Origin: Rhodococcus coprophilus NBRC 100603
GTDB taxonomy: Bacteria > Actinomycetota > Actinomycetes > Mycobacteriales > Mycobacteriaceae
Reading direction: 5' to 3'
DNA length: 64,000 nucleotides
NCBI RefSeq assembly: GCF_001895045.1
Contig: NZ_BDAM01000005.1
Location: 481,154-545,153 of the forward strand
Position numbers and translations under genes: made by a program. Of this stretch, positions 8,505 to 16,276 are shown in pieces (the first letter of the stretch is position 1; every line of letters begins with the position of its first letter). Under the pieces are notes generated by a model, which was given only the letters and a program-made list of their open reading frames with translations, was not told where the DNA came from and searched no databases.

Positions 8505-9601
8505 CGCACGGCCTCCTCATCGGTGTCGGTGAAACTCGCGAGATAGCCGGCGTATCCGGCGCGTTCCCGCGCGATCAGCGAATGCTCGGTGGCATAGACG
8601 TGGTCGAACATCGTCAGCGGGTGCGGATCGGGGAGTTCGAGGGTGCCGCGGCGCAACCGCATCGCCGCGTCCCCGGCGGCAGAGTCGACGTCGTCGAAGA
8701 ATGCCGCGTCGACGAGGCTTTCGCGCTCGAGCAGTCGTCGCAGGCGATCCACGGGATCGCGGGCCTTCCATGCCTCGAGGTCGGCGGGAGCGCGGTACCT
8801 GCCCGGGTCGTCCGACGTGGTGTGCGGACCCATCCGGTAGGTGAGCGCTTCGACGAAGAACGGTCCGGAGCCCTCGCGTGCGTGCCGGGCCGCCTGACGG
8901 GTCACCGCGAGGACCGCCAGCACGTCGTTGCCGTCGACCTGCACGGCCGGCATCCCGAACCCCGCCGCGCGCTGCGCGAGCGGCACCGGGCTCTGCACCT
9001 GGGTGGGGGCGCTGATCGCCCAATGGTTGTTCTGACAGAAGAAGACGACACCGGCGCCCCAGGCGACAGCGAACCCCAGTGCCTCCGACATATCTCCTTC
9101 ACTGGTGGCGCCGTCACCGAAATACACGATCGTGGCGATGTCGGCCCCGTCGAGTTTTGCTCCCATCGCGTAACCGGTCGCGTGCAGCCCCTGGGCACCG
9201 ACGACGATCGCGGGGTTGGTCATGTTGACGTCGGCAGGGTTCCAGCCGGAGTGGGCGCAACCGCGCCACAGGGCTGTCATATCGGCGGGGTCGACGCCGC
9301 GACACCACGCGACGGCGTGCTCGCGATAGCTGGTGAAGACGTAGTCGTCGGCGTCGAGTGCGCGGGCCGAGCCGACCTGTGCGGCCTCCTGCCCGGTCAT
9401 CGGCGCCCAGAGCCCGAGTTCCCCCTGCCGCTGCAGCGCGGTGGCCTCGGCGTCGAGTCGGCGGACGACCACCAGGTCGCGGTAGAGGTCGCGGAGCTGA
9501 GCGGGTCCGATGTCCGCGACCGACGCGCTGTACGCGGGATTGTGGACGCGTTGCCCGTCGGGCTGGATCAACTGGACAGGGTAGGTCTTGGGTACAACCA
9601 T
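8501..9601 (-). CDS. bkdA: 2-oxoacid dehydrogenase E1 component, alpha subunit
   Basis: A 366-residue thiamine-diphosphate subunit. The cofactor motif is GDGATSEGDMSEALGFA ending at FFCQNNHWAIS (about residues 165-200), with SYREHAVAWCRG upstream and the phosphorylation-loop region YRMGPHTTSDDPGRYR downstream. It catalyses decarboxylation of 2-oxo acids derived from valine, leucine or isoleucine and passes the acyl group to the lipoyl arm of E2. It is the first gene of the bkd operon, starting at an ATG 180 bases from the divergent Lrp/AsnC gene, which is the obvious candidate regulator. Confidence 0.93.
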   Translation of the reverse strand: MVVPKTYPVQLIQPDGQRVHNPAYSASVADIGPAQLRDLYRDLVVVRRLDAEATALQRQGELGLWAPMTGQEAAQVGSARALDADDYVFTSYREHAVAWCRGVDPADMTALWRGCAHSGWNPADVNMTNPAIVVGAQGLHATGYAMGAKLDGADIATIVYFGDGATSEGDMSEALGFAVAWGAGVVFFCQNNHWAISAPTQVQSPVPLAQRAAGFGMPAVQVDGNDVLAVLAVTRQAARHAREGSGPFFVEALTYRMGPHTTSDDPGRYRAPADLEAWKARDPVDRLRRLLERESLVDAAFFDDVDSAAGDAAMRLRRGTLELPDPHPLTMFDHVYATEHSLIARERAGYAGYLASFTDTDEEAVR

Positions 9602-9780
9602 CGGGTCACCTCGTGGGTGTCGTCCGAGCGAGCCGGGTAGGCCGCACCGGAGTGTCAGTGCCGGATCAAGCAGTGGTGTACCTCACATAATCCTCCCGTG
9701 GGGTGACTGCGCAATCGATACCCGACACAGTGAGCAGAAAGCACAGTCGAGGGTCGGGCCGGAGTGGCAGACTGCGGAGA

Positions 9781-10254
9781 ATGACCAGTTTGGACGGGAC
9801 CGACGCACGGTTGCTGCTCGAGCTCGCTCGCACACCGCGTGCGACCGGTGTCGAGTTGTCGCAGCGACTCGGTCTTTCGCGCAACACGGTTCAGGCGCGG
9901 CTGAGCCGATGGGACTCCGAAGGGGTACTCGCCTCGTTCGAGCGTCGCGTCGATCCCGTCGCGCTCGGGTATCCGCTAGCCGCGTACGTCGACACCCGGG
10001 TAGACCAGCACCGGCTCGACGCGGTCGTCGACGAACTCGCACGGATTCCCGAGGTCACCGAGGTGTACGGGGTCACCGGCCCGATCGACCTGTCCGTGAA
10101 GATCGTCGCCCGCGACGCTGACGACCTGTACCGGCTCGCGGAACGGATTCTCGGGATTCCGGGCGTCGAACGTACCGACATGTCACTGGTGATGCGCGAA
10201 CTGGTGCCTCAGCGCACCGCACCGCTGCTACGCCGGGCGGCCGGAGCCGACTGA
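9781..10254 (+). CDS. Lrp/AsnC family transcriptional regulator
   Basis: A 157-residue regulator. The N-terminal winged helix reads LDGTDARLLLELARTPRA then LSQRLGLSRNTVQARLSRW; the C-terminal RAM (ligand) domain contains VDELARIPEVTEVYGVTGPID and ends near MSLVMRELVPQ. The start at 9781 was chosen because the family always begins just before the D-x-D/L helix; the upstream 26 codons are out of family. Lrp-type proteins sense amino acids, and this one is divergent from the branched-chain 2-oxoacid dehydrogenase operon, so control of bkd genes (as with BkdR) is the likely job. It contains no unusual features. Confidence 0.9.
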   Translation: MTSLDGTDARLLLELARTPRATGVELSQRLGLSRNTVQARLSRWDSEGVLASFERRVDPVALGYPLAAYVDTRVDQHRLDAVVDELARIPEVTEVYGVTGPIDLSVKIVARDADDLYRLAERILGIPGVERTDMSLVMRELVPQRTAPLLRRAAGAD

Positions 10255-10275
10255 CGCTCGATGCCCGCCGAGCCG

Positions 10276-10746
10276 CTAGGTAGCTGTCGAGGTGACCAGC
10301 TGCATCAGCGCTTTGCGGATCTGTTCGGGGATGGGGACCGGCTTCCGGGTCTGCATGTCGATGTAGACGTGCACGAACCGGCCGGTCGCGGCGGGCTGCA
10401 GCGAGCCCTCCGATTCCCGGAAGATCGCGAGTGAGTAGGTGACGGACCGCGTGCCGAGGCGCTGAACTGCGAGTCCGACCTGGAGTCGGTCGGGGAACGA
10501 CAGTTCGGCGAGATAGCGGCACGAGGTCTCCGCGACCACACCGATCGCGTCGAGTTCCCGGATATCGACCCCGGTCGTGGCCATGAGCCAGCCGTTCACC
10601 GCAGAGTCGAAGTACGAGTAGTAGGTGACGTTGTTGACGTGACCGTAGTGGTCGTTGTCGGCCCAGCGTGTCTGCATGGGCCAGAGCACCGGGAACTGCT
10701 CCGGATCAGGCTGTGCGGCGGGTCTCGTCGGCTGACAGTTGTTCAC
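10276..10746 (-). CDS. Acyl-CoA thioesterase, hotdog fold (4HBT type)
   Basis: A 156-residue hotdog-fold protein. WADNDHYGHVNNVTYYSYFD contains the Asp-x-x-x-His-x-x-N signature of 4-hydroxybenzoyl-CoA thioesterases, with the catalytic Asp in ADNDHYG; the central strand is GRFVHVYIDMQTRKPVPIPE. It hydrolyses an acyl- or aroyl-CoA of unknown identity. The start is uncertain: GTG at 10746 overlaps the upstream transporter by 41 bases, and ATG at 10677 would cut away part of the first strand. The tight overlap with the BenE-type transporter suggests joint transcription and perhaps an aromatic acid substrate, which is inference only. Confidence 0.86.
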   Translation of the reverse strand: MNNCQPTRPAAQPDPEQFPVLWPMQTRWADNDHYGHVNNVTYYSYFDSAVNGWLMATTGVDIRELDAIGVVAETSCRYLAELSFPDRLQVGLAVQRLGTRSVTYSLAIFRESEGSLQPAATGRFVHVYIDMQTRKPVPIPEQIRKALMQLVTSTAT

Positions 10747-11947
10747 CCTTCGACGATAGTGCTCCCCGGACGGCAAGTCCGACCAACAGCGCCCAGAATG
10801 CAGAACCGACACCGAATATCGACAATCCGGATGCCGCGACGAGGAACGTCACCACGGCGGCCTCGCGGCCGTGCGGGTCGCCGAGCGCCGCGGAGAGAGC
10901 GCCGCCGAGGGTCGCCAGGAGCGCCAGACCGGCCACGGTTTCGACCACCCCCGCGGGAGCGAGGACGACCAGCGCGGCGAGGCCCGCCGAACACAGGGCG
11001 AGCACCAGGTACGACCAGCCTGCCGACCACGCTGCCACCCAGCGGCGCTCCGGATCGGGGTCGGCATCGGGCGCGGCGGCGAGCGCCGCACTGATGGCGG
11101 CCAGGTTGACGGCGTGGCCCCCCGCCGGAGCGCCGACCATCGTGCCGATTCCGGTCACCGTCATCACCGCACGCCAAGGCGTTCGGTACCCGAACGAGTG
11201 GAGCACGGCGGTACCCGGAATATTCTGCGACGCCATGGTCACGATGTAGAGCGGCAGCGCGATCCCCAGCAACGCCTGCCACGTCCAGGCGGGCGCCGTC
11301 AGTTCGAACCGGGGGACGAGTTCGGCAGGCGTCACCGAGGTGCCGGTACGGACGAGGTGCACCACGATCACCAGCGTCGCTGCGGCGAACGCGCCCGGGA
11401 CCGCCCAGCGAGGTCGCACGCGTTGCAGCAACAGCCACACCAGCGCCACCGGTGCGATCACCGCGGGCGAGTCGGCCAGCGCGGTGACCGGTGCCAGGCA
11501 CAGCGGCACGAGGATGCCCGCGAGCATCGCCTGCGCGAGGGAGACGGGAATGGACGCGATCAATCGTCCGAGCAGAGGCCAGAACCCGGTTGCCACGACG
11601 GCCGCGCCGACGACGACGAAGGCACCGACGGCCGCCGGCCAGCCGCCGGTCACCACGCCGGTACCGGCGAGCAACGCCGCGCCGGGTGTCGACCAGGCGA
11701 GCGTGATGGGCGTGCGAAACCGGCGCGACAGCCAGAGGATGCCGAGGCCCTGGGTCAGGCACAACGCGGCGAGCCCCGACGCCGCTTCGGCGGGCGAGGC
11801 ACCGACCGCGCGCAGCCCGGTCAGCACGACGGCGAAGGAACTGGTGAAACCGACGAGCGCGGTCACGACTCCCGCGGTGATCGGCCGCGAGATCGGTGTG
11901 GCCCCGCCGAACGGCGTAGACGGAGTGTTCGGCGGGGATTCGGTCAC
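10706..11947 (-). CDS. benE: BenE family benzoate/H+ symporter-like membrane protein
   Basis: A 413-residue inner-membrane protein with about 12 hydrophobic helices. The family-specific stretches are GITAGVVTALVGF-type at the N-terminus (here PITAGVVTALVGFTSSFAVV), TLAWSTPGAALLAGTG (residues about 80-95) and the GAPAGGHAVNLAAISAA segment near residue 265. BenE proteins import benzoate or related aromatic acids in symport with protons. No benzoate dioxygenase genes are nearby, so the substrate is open. The thioesterase gene overlaps its 3' end. Confidence 0.86.
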   Translation of the reverse strand: MTESPPNTPSTPFGGATPISRPITAGVVTALVGFTSSFAVVLTGLRAVGASPAEAASGLAALCLTQGLGILWLSRRFRTPITLAWSTPGAALLAGTGVVTGGWPAAVGAFVVVGAAVVATGFWPLLGRLIASIPVSLAQAMLAGILVPLCLAPVTALADSPAVIAPVALVWLLLQRVRPRWAVPGAFAAATLVIVVHLVRTGTSVTPAELVPRFELTAPAWTWQALLGIALPLYIVTMASQNIPGTAVLHSFGYRTPWRAVMTVTGIGTMVGAPAGGHAVNLAAISAALAAAPDADPDPERRWVAAWSAGWSYLVLALCSAGLAALVVLAPAGVVETVAGLALLATLGGALSAALGDPHGREAAVVTFLVAASGLSIFGVGSAFWALLVGLAVRGALSSKGEQLSADETRRTA

Positions 11948-12014
11948 GGAGCGGCATTGTGCCGGATCGCGAATGGTGATGCGGACCGATCATGTTCCGT
12001 GCCAGGATCGAAAC

Positions 12015-12854
12015 ATGCCGGATACCAACGTGCTCATCTCGGCGCCCGACCTGGCGCGGTTGATCGAACAAGGCAGGCCGCCGGTACTGCTCGATGTGAG
12101 GTGGGTTCTCGGCGACACCCACGGGATCGAGCGGTACTACCGGGGCCACATACCCGGAGCGGTCTATGTCGACCTCGAGTCGGAACTGGCCGCTCCGCCG
12201 TCGCTCGAACTGGGCCGCCACCCCCTTCCCCACATCGCGCATCTGGAACAAGCTGCGCGGCGCTGGGGCATATCCGACGGCGACCCGGTCGTCGCGTACG
12301 ACGCGTCGGGGGATCTCGCGGCGGCGCGCGCATGGTGGTTGCTGCGCTGGGCGGGGCTGACCGATGTTCGCCTGCTCGACGGCGGGCTGCAGGCGTGGAC
12401 CGCCGGTGGGCACGATGTGGCCGCGGGCCCGGGGGAGCACCCGCATCCGGGGAACGTGTCGTTGAGTTCCGGACATCTGCCCATCGTGGGCGCCGACGAG
12501 GTGGCGCGTTTTCCGTCGCACGGCGTGCTTCTCGATGCGCGTTCGTCCGAGCGTTTCCGCGGGGACGAGGAACCTGTCGATCGCCGCGCCGGACATGTTC
12601 CCGGGGCGATCAGTGCACCGACCACCGAGAACCTTCGGGAGGACGGCTCGTTCCGCCCCCCGGATCAGCTGGCGGCACGATTCGAGAGACTCGGCGTGAC
12701 CGGCGGCGACGTTGCCGTCTACTGCGGTTCGGGGATCCACGCGGCGCACGAGATCGCCGCGCTGGCGATCGTGGGGATCGATGCGGCGCTGTATCCGGGG
12801 TCGTGGTCGCAGTGGTCGGCCGATACGCGCCGGCCTGTGGCGACAGGAAGCTGA
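12015..12854 (+). CDS. Thiosulfate/3-mercaptopyruvate sulfurtransferase (two rhodanese domains)
   Basis: A 279-residue tandem rhodanese. Domain 1 (about residues 5-135) has LLDVRWVLGDTHGIERYYRGHIPGA-type sequence and no catalytic Cys; domain 2 (about 155-279) carries the active-site loop VYCGSGIHAAHEI, where the Cys takes up the sulfane sulfur, and PGSWSQWSADTRRPV at the end, the usual C-terminal signature. The CGSG loop fits thiosulfate or mercaptopyruvate donors. Start ATG at 12015 follows AGGATCG. The gene is divergent from the BenE gene with only 67 bases between them. Confidence 0.92.
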   Translation: MPDTNVLISAPDLARLIEQGRPPVLLDVRWVLGDTHGIERYYRGHIPGAVYVDLESELAAPPSLELGRHPLPHIAHLEQAARRWGISDGDPVVAYDASGDLAAARAWWLLRWAGLTDVRLLDGGLQAWTAGGHDVAAGPGEHPHPGNVSLSSGHLPIVGADEVARFPSHGVLLDARSSERFRGDEEPVDRRAGHVPGAISAPTTENLREDGSFRPPDQLAARFERLGVTGGDVAVYCGSGIHAAHEIAALAIVGIDAALYPGSWSQWSADTRRPVATGS

Positions 12855-12946
12855 GCCGGCATTTCGAGGGACGTCGCTACGGCGGCGGCCCGTAGCCGGT
12901 GGTGCTGTGTGAGCGGAACGCCGCACTCGTTTCCTGCTACAGATGC

Positions 12947-12955
12947 TGGTATAAA
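12947..12955 (+). promoter_or_regulatory. Extended -10 promoter of the DUF5995-type gene
   Basis: TGGTATAAA (extended -10 TGn plus TATAAA at 12950-12955) lies 9 bases before the ATG at 12965. The predicted transcription start would fall at or within a few bases of the ATG, so the mRNA is probably leaderless, as is common in actinobacteria. Confidence 0.6.
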
Positions 12956-12964
12956 TTCCGAACA

Positions 12965-13822
12965 ATGACGCATTTCACACGTAAGACACGGAGAAGTGTT
13001 GCCCTGTCCTCCAGTGCCGCTGCTCTGGTGATCGCGGTTGCGGCCGCGCCCGCCGCGTCGGCAATGCCCGCGGACTCTGCCCCCTCGGCGTGCGTGTCCG
13101 CGACTCCGGTCGCCGACATCGCGGCGCTCACGGATCCTGCGGGTCTCGACACGTTCGACGACGCCCGGGCTCGTATCGCCGAGCTGCGCGAGGTGCTCAC
13201 CCGGAGCGACGACTACCGCGGCGCCTTCGTCCTGGCGTTCGACGAGATACTCGAACTCACCGGTCCGACGCTGAACTCCGGCATCTACGACGACCCGGAG
13301 TGGGCGAGTGCACTGGCCGTCGAGGTGGTCCGGCTGTATCTGGCCAATCTGCACGAGTACGTCACCGGCGGAACCCCCGCCGCGCACTGGGCCGAGGCTT
13401 TGGCCGAGACGGAGAAGTGTGACCGCAGCCCGGGCCGCGTTCTGCTCGGCGCGATCGTCGCGCACCTCGTGATCGATTTCCCCGAGGCGCTCGTGACCAT
13501 CGGCTCCACCCCCGAGCACACCCGCGACTTCTACACCTTCGGAGACGCCCTGGTCGACGCCTCCCCGGTCATCGCCGACGAGTTCGCGGCCACGTACGGC
13601 ACGAATCTGCACGACTTCTTCACCGGATGGTTCGTCGGTGATCTCCTGGGCGAGACGGAGACGACGACCTTCATGTTCCAGTCCGCGCGAACGGCTTCCT
13701 GGGTCAACAACTTCGGGCTCCAGAACCCGGACACTCACGACATCACCCGGCTCGGGATGAATACGGCGTTCGGGGCGGCGAATGTCGTCCTCGACGGACT
13801 CGAAGCAGTGGGCACCATCTGA
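12965..13822 (+). CDS. Exported DUF5995-type protein
   Basis: A 285-residue protein with a clear signal peptide: charged MTHFTRKTRRS, a hydrophobic core (VALSSSAAALVIAVAAAPA) and an AxA-type cleavage site near residue 32 (ASA-MP). The mature part is helical and contains FDDARARIAELREVL, VVRLYLANLHEYVTG and ARTASWVNNFGLQ, which resemble the DUF5995 family; no catalytic residues can be assigned. Two mature cysteines (one in PSACVSA, one in EKCDRSP) could form a disulfide. It is flanked by unrelated genes and has its own extended -10 promoter. I cannot assign a function. Confidence 0.8.
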   Translation: MTHFTRKTRRSVALSSSAAALVIAVAAAPAASAMPADSAPSACVSATPVADIAALTDPAGLDTFDDARARIAELREVLTRSDDYRGAFVLAFDEILELTGPTLNSGIYDDPEWASALAVEVVRLYLANLHEYVTGGTPAAHWAEALAETEKCDRSPGRVLLGAIVAHLVIDFPEALVTIGSTPEHTRDFYTFGDALVDASPVIADEFAATYGTNLHDFFTGWFVGDLLGETETTTFMFQSARTASWVNNFGLQNPDTHDITRLGMNTAFGAANVVLDGLEAVGTI

Positions 13823-13865
13823 TCCACCACGCCTCGATCACCGCAGCGCTACGCACCGCTCCCGG

Positions 13866-14684
13866 TCAGGACCGCGAATACTCGGACGCGCGGCGTACCT
13901 GATCGGGGGTCGGTGTGACGCCCGTGTACAGCGCGAACTGCAGGGCCGCTTGCAACGCGATCACCTCGTCGCCGGTGATCACCGGAATGTTCCGGCTACG
14001 GGCGAAGCGTACGAGCGGTGTCTCCGCCGGCACCGCGACCACGTCGAACACCACCGAGGCAGCCGCGACGACTTCTTCCGGCACGGGTAGGCGATCCGAT
14101 TCGGGTGCCCCGGCCATCCCGACGGGCGTCGCGTTGACCAGCAGTCCCGGGGAGGCGGCGCCTGCGTCCGCGTGCCATTCGTATCCGTACTTGCGCGCGA
14201 GGGGACGTCCCGTTCGTTCGTTGCGCGCGACCACCACCCCGTCCGTGAACCCGCTGTGACGCAGCGCCGCGGTGACCGCCTTGGCCATGCCGCCGCTGCC
14301 GATGATCGTCACCGGCAGCGACGAGTCGACGTCGTGAGCGACGAGCAGGTCGGTCACCGCCTGATAATCGGTGTTGTACGCGTGGAGTGCACCGTCGTCG
14401 TTGACGATCGTGTTGACCGATTCGATGGCGCGCGCGGAATCGTGCAGCACGTCGACGAGCGGCAGGACGGCTTCCTTGAAGGGCATCGAGACCCCGGCGC
14501 CGCGAATGCCGAGTCCCCGGATTCCCGCGATCGCGCCCTCGATGTCAGTGGGCGCGAATGCCTTGTAGACGAAGTCGAGGCCGAGTTCGTCGTACAGATA
14601 GTTGTGGAATCTGGTTCCGATGTTGCTGGGGCGAGCCGACAGGGAGATGCACAGCCGGGTGTCCTTGGTGATGCGCGAGAGCAT
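13866..14684 (-). CDS. Shikimate 5-dehydrogenase-like protein
   Basis: A 272-residue AroE-fold protein of the actinobacterial side family that begins MLSRITKDTRLCISLS. The substrate-binding part has SARPSNIGTRFHNYLYD and GAGVSMPFKEAVLP, in which the Lys of MPFKE is the catalytic lysine of shikimate dehydrogenases. The nucleotide-binding part has VTIIGSGGMAKAV (GxGGxxxA) and NTIVNDDG precedes it. The true biosynthetic AroE is normally elsewhere (near mltG), so this may act on quinate or another related acid. The start is uncertain: ATG at 14684 has GGAGGG almost touching it, and an ATG at 14735 is in frame upstream. Confidence 0.82.
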   Translation of the reverse strand: MLSRITKDTRLCISLSARPSNIGTRFHNYLYDELGLDFVYKAFAPTDIEGAIAGIRGLGIRGAGVSMPFKEAVLPLVDVLHDSARAIESVNTIVNDDGALHAYNTDYQAVTDLLVAHDVDSSLPVTIIGSGGMAKAVTAALRHSGFTDGVVVARNERTGRPLARKYGYEWHADAGAASPGLLVNATPVGMAGAPESDRLPVPEEVVAAASVVFDVVAVPAETPLVRFARSRNIPVITGDEVIALQAALQFALYTGVTPTPDQVRRASEYSRS

Positions 14685-14738
14685 CCCTCCACCGTAGTGC
14701 CGGTGCGCGGCGCTGCTCCCGCCTCGCTTGAACATGCC

Positions 14739-14757
14739 ATTCTCATTTCGGGAGAAT
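14739..14757. promoter_or_regulatory. Inverted repeat between divergent aroE-like and enoyl-CoA hydratase genes
   Basis: ATTCTC-atttcgg-GAGAAT is a perfect 6-bp dyad with 7-bp spacing lying 17 bases before the ATG at 14774. It sits in the shared promoter space of two divergent genes and is a plausible repressor site; no regulator gene lies adjacent. Confidence 0.45.
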
Positions 14758-14773
14758 CGTATATGCTGCCGCT

Positions 14774-15556
14774 ATGGGAGACGACCTCGGCGCCGGTGGA
14801 TTGAGATTCGAGCGGGAAGGCGCGATCGGCTGGTGCATCATCGACCGGCCCGCGGCCCGCAACGCCTTCACTCCGGCGATGTACTACGGACTCAAACGGG
14901 CGGTCCGGCTGGTCAACAGCGACCCCGACCTCGCGGCACTCATCATCACGGGCGTGGACGACGTCTTCGCGCCCGGCGGTGACCTCGGCGGCCGCTCCGA
15001 GCCCGGCGACGATCTGCCCGAAGGGCTCGCCGGCACCGACGTCGTGCCGTTCCTGACGATCCGGGACAGCCGCGCACCCGTGATCTCGGCGGTCAACGGA
15101 ATCTGCCAAGCGGGCGGACTCCTCGTGGCGATGATGTCGGACATCGCCGTCGCGAGCGAACGGGCAACCTTCCGCGTGCCCGAACTGCTGCGCGGCATCC
15201 CCGACGCGACGTACGCGGCAGCTCTACCGGCTCATGTCGGCATCGCGGCGGCACGCGACCTGATCCTGTCCGCGCGGCGTTTCGACGCTGCGGAGGCGCT
15301 GCGCCTCGGAGTGATCTCGCGGGTGGTGCCGCACGACCAACTGCGTGAGGCCGCGCTGACCGCCGCGCGCGAGGTACTGCAGACCGCTCCGATCGCGCGC
15401 GCTCAGGTCAAGCGCATGCTCAACGAGCGTTACGGGCAGATCGACTATCAAACGATGTTCGGTGCGCTCGAGACGTCGCCCGAGCCGCGTGAGGGAATGC
15501 GCGCGTTCATGGAAAAGCGCGACCCGGAGTGGATTCCGCGCAATCTACCCGTTTAA
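14774..15556 (+). CDS. Enoyl-CoA hydratase/isomerase family protein
   Basis: A 260-residue crotonase-fold protein. Oxyanion-hole elements are RNAFTPAMYYGLKRAV with VDDVFAPGGDLGG (residues about 60-75) and NGICQAGGLLVAMMSDIAVA (about 112-131). The C-terminal FMEKRDPEW is typical. The usual catalytic pair of Glu residues is only partly evident: PELLRGIPDA carries one acidic residue where hydratases have E-x-x-x-G-x-x-P. The reaction (hydration, isomerisation or hydrolysis of an acyl-CoA) cannot be fixed. It is divergent from the shikimate dehydrogenase-like gene and followed by a GC hairpin, so it is probably a single-gene unit. Confidence 0.85.
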   Translation: MGDDLGAGGLRFEREGAIGWCIIDRPAARNAFTPAMYYGLKRAVRLVNSDPDLAALIITGVDDVFAPGGDLGGRSEPGDDLPEGLAGTDVVPFLTIRDSRAPVISAVNGICQAGGLLVAMMSDIAVASERATFRVPELLRGIPDATYAAALPAHVGIAAARDLILSARRFDAAEALRLGVISRVVPHDQLREAALTAAREVLQTAPIARAQVKRMLNERYGQIDYQTMFGALETSPEPREGMRAFMEKRDPEWIPRNLPV

Positions 15557-15568
15557 CCGAATCAGGTA

Positions 15569-15603
15569 GCGCGCCGGTCGTATTCGGATCCCGGCCGGCG
15601 CGC
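15569..15603 (+). terminator. GC-rich hairpin after enoyl-CoA hydratase gene
   Basis: GCGCGCCGG pairs with CCGGCGCGC across a 17-base loop, beginning 13 bases after the stop. It also lies just beyond the end of the methionine aminopeptidase fragment on the other strand, so it could serve both. There is no T-run. Confidence 0.45.
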
Positions 15604-15613
15604 CGCCGTCTTG

Positions 15614-15803
15614 CTACCGCTCGGCCGGTGCGGTGAGGACGAGTGGGCCGACGTCGGTGATCGCGATGGTGTGCTCGCTGTGCGCGACCCGTCGGCGGAA
15701 CGGATCGTCCAGCCGTCGGGATCGAAGACGATCCGGTCGGTCGTCGGGGTCAATCACGGTTCGAGGGCGAGGGTCATGCCCGGTCGGAGTACGAGGACGC
15801 AGG
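15614..15803 (-). pseudogene. C-terminal fragment of a type I methionine aminopeptidase, decayed
   Basis: Minus-strand translation gives VLVLRPGMTLALEP, then TGA at 15754-15756 where the conserved Trp of the EPW motif should be, then TPTTDRIVFDPDGWTIRSAD, then a frame change near 15680 into HSEHTIAITDVGPLVLTAP and a stop (TAG at 15614-15616). This order is the C-terminal end of methionine aminopeptidase: the LEPW and DGWTIRSADGS..HSEHTIAIT blocks with its metal-ligand Glu. The N-terminal two thirds of the gene and most metal ligands are missing. It is a relic of a former map copy, not a functional gene. The recognisable block is unambiguous; the exact upstream boundary is not. Confidence 0.75.
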
Positions 15804-15815
15804 CCGGCTACGACG

Positions 15816-16157
15816 TCAGCGGCCCGGACGGCGACTGTCGGGCAGCGCAGGGAAACGCGACGCGCTGACCGATCCGACGGTGGCCCCGTCGTGCCCGACG
15901 ATCCACGACCCGCCCGCGTCCGCGCACTCGGCGATCTTCTCGAACACCGCGAGCAGGAAGAAGATCGCTTCCTGTGGCGACGCTGTCGTGGCGAGCCGGT
16001 GCGATTCGCCCGGCTTCGTGCCGTCGAGCCACACCCCGCAGCGACCGTCGAGACGAAGGGTGGTCACGTGATCCCAGTCGACGAACCCGTACTTGACCTG
16101 CTCCCACGGCGTGCGTGTGCTGGGCGTCTGTTCGAGAACCTGCACCAGAATGGACAT
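15816..16157 (-). CDS. Small uncharacterised protein
   Basis: A 113-residue protein that I do not recognise. It starts MSILVQVLEQTPSTRT, contains WEQVKYGFVDWDHVTTLRLD, then a short Gly/Lys-rich loop, an amphipathic helix (ASPQEAIFFLLAVFEKIAE) and a final strand (SWIVGHDGATVGSV). The pattern looks like a compact alpha/beta domain such as an immunity-type or Imm1-like protein, but that is only an impression. There is no signal peptide or membrane segment. ATG at 16157 was preferred to the ATG at 16205, which adds 16 residues. It lies next to the decayed aminopeptidase fragment and is divergent from the SNF2 helicase gene. Confidence 0.6.
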   Translation of the reverse strand: MSILVQVLEQTPSTRTPWEQVKYGFVDWDHVTTLRLDGRCGVWLDGTKPGESHRLATTASPQEAIFFLLAVFEKIAECADAGGSWIVGHDGATVGSVSASRFPALPDSRRPGR

Positions 16158-16276
16158 CGCGGCTCCTGGAGTGTGCGGACCTGTGCCGACCAGTGTCTCT
16201 CGCATGCTCGCCGTTCACCGGCAGTTGCGTCCGGCGCGCCAACCCTGCCATGAGCCGCGCCGGGACGGCTGGCACC

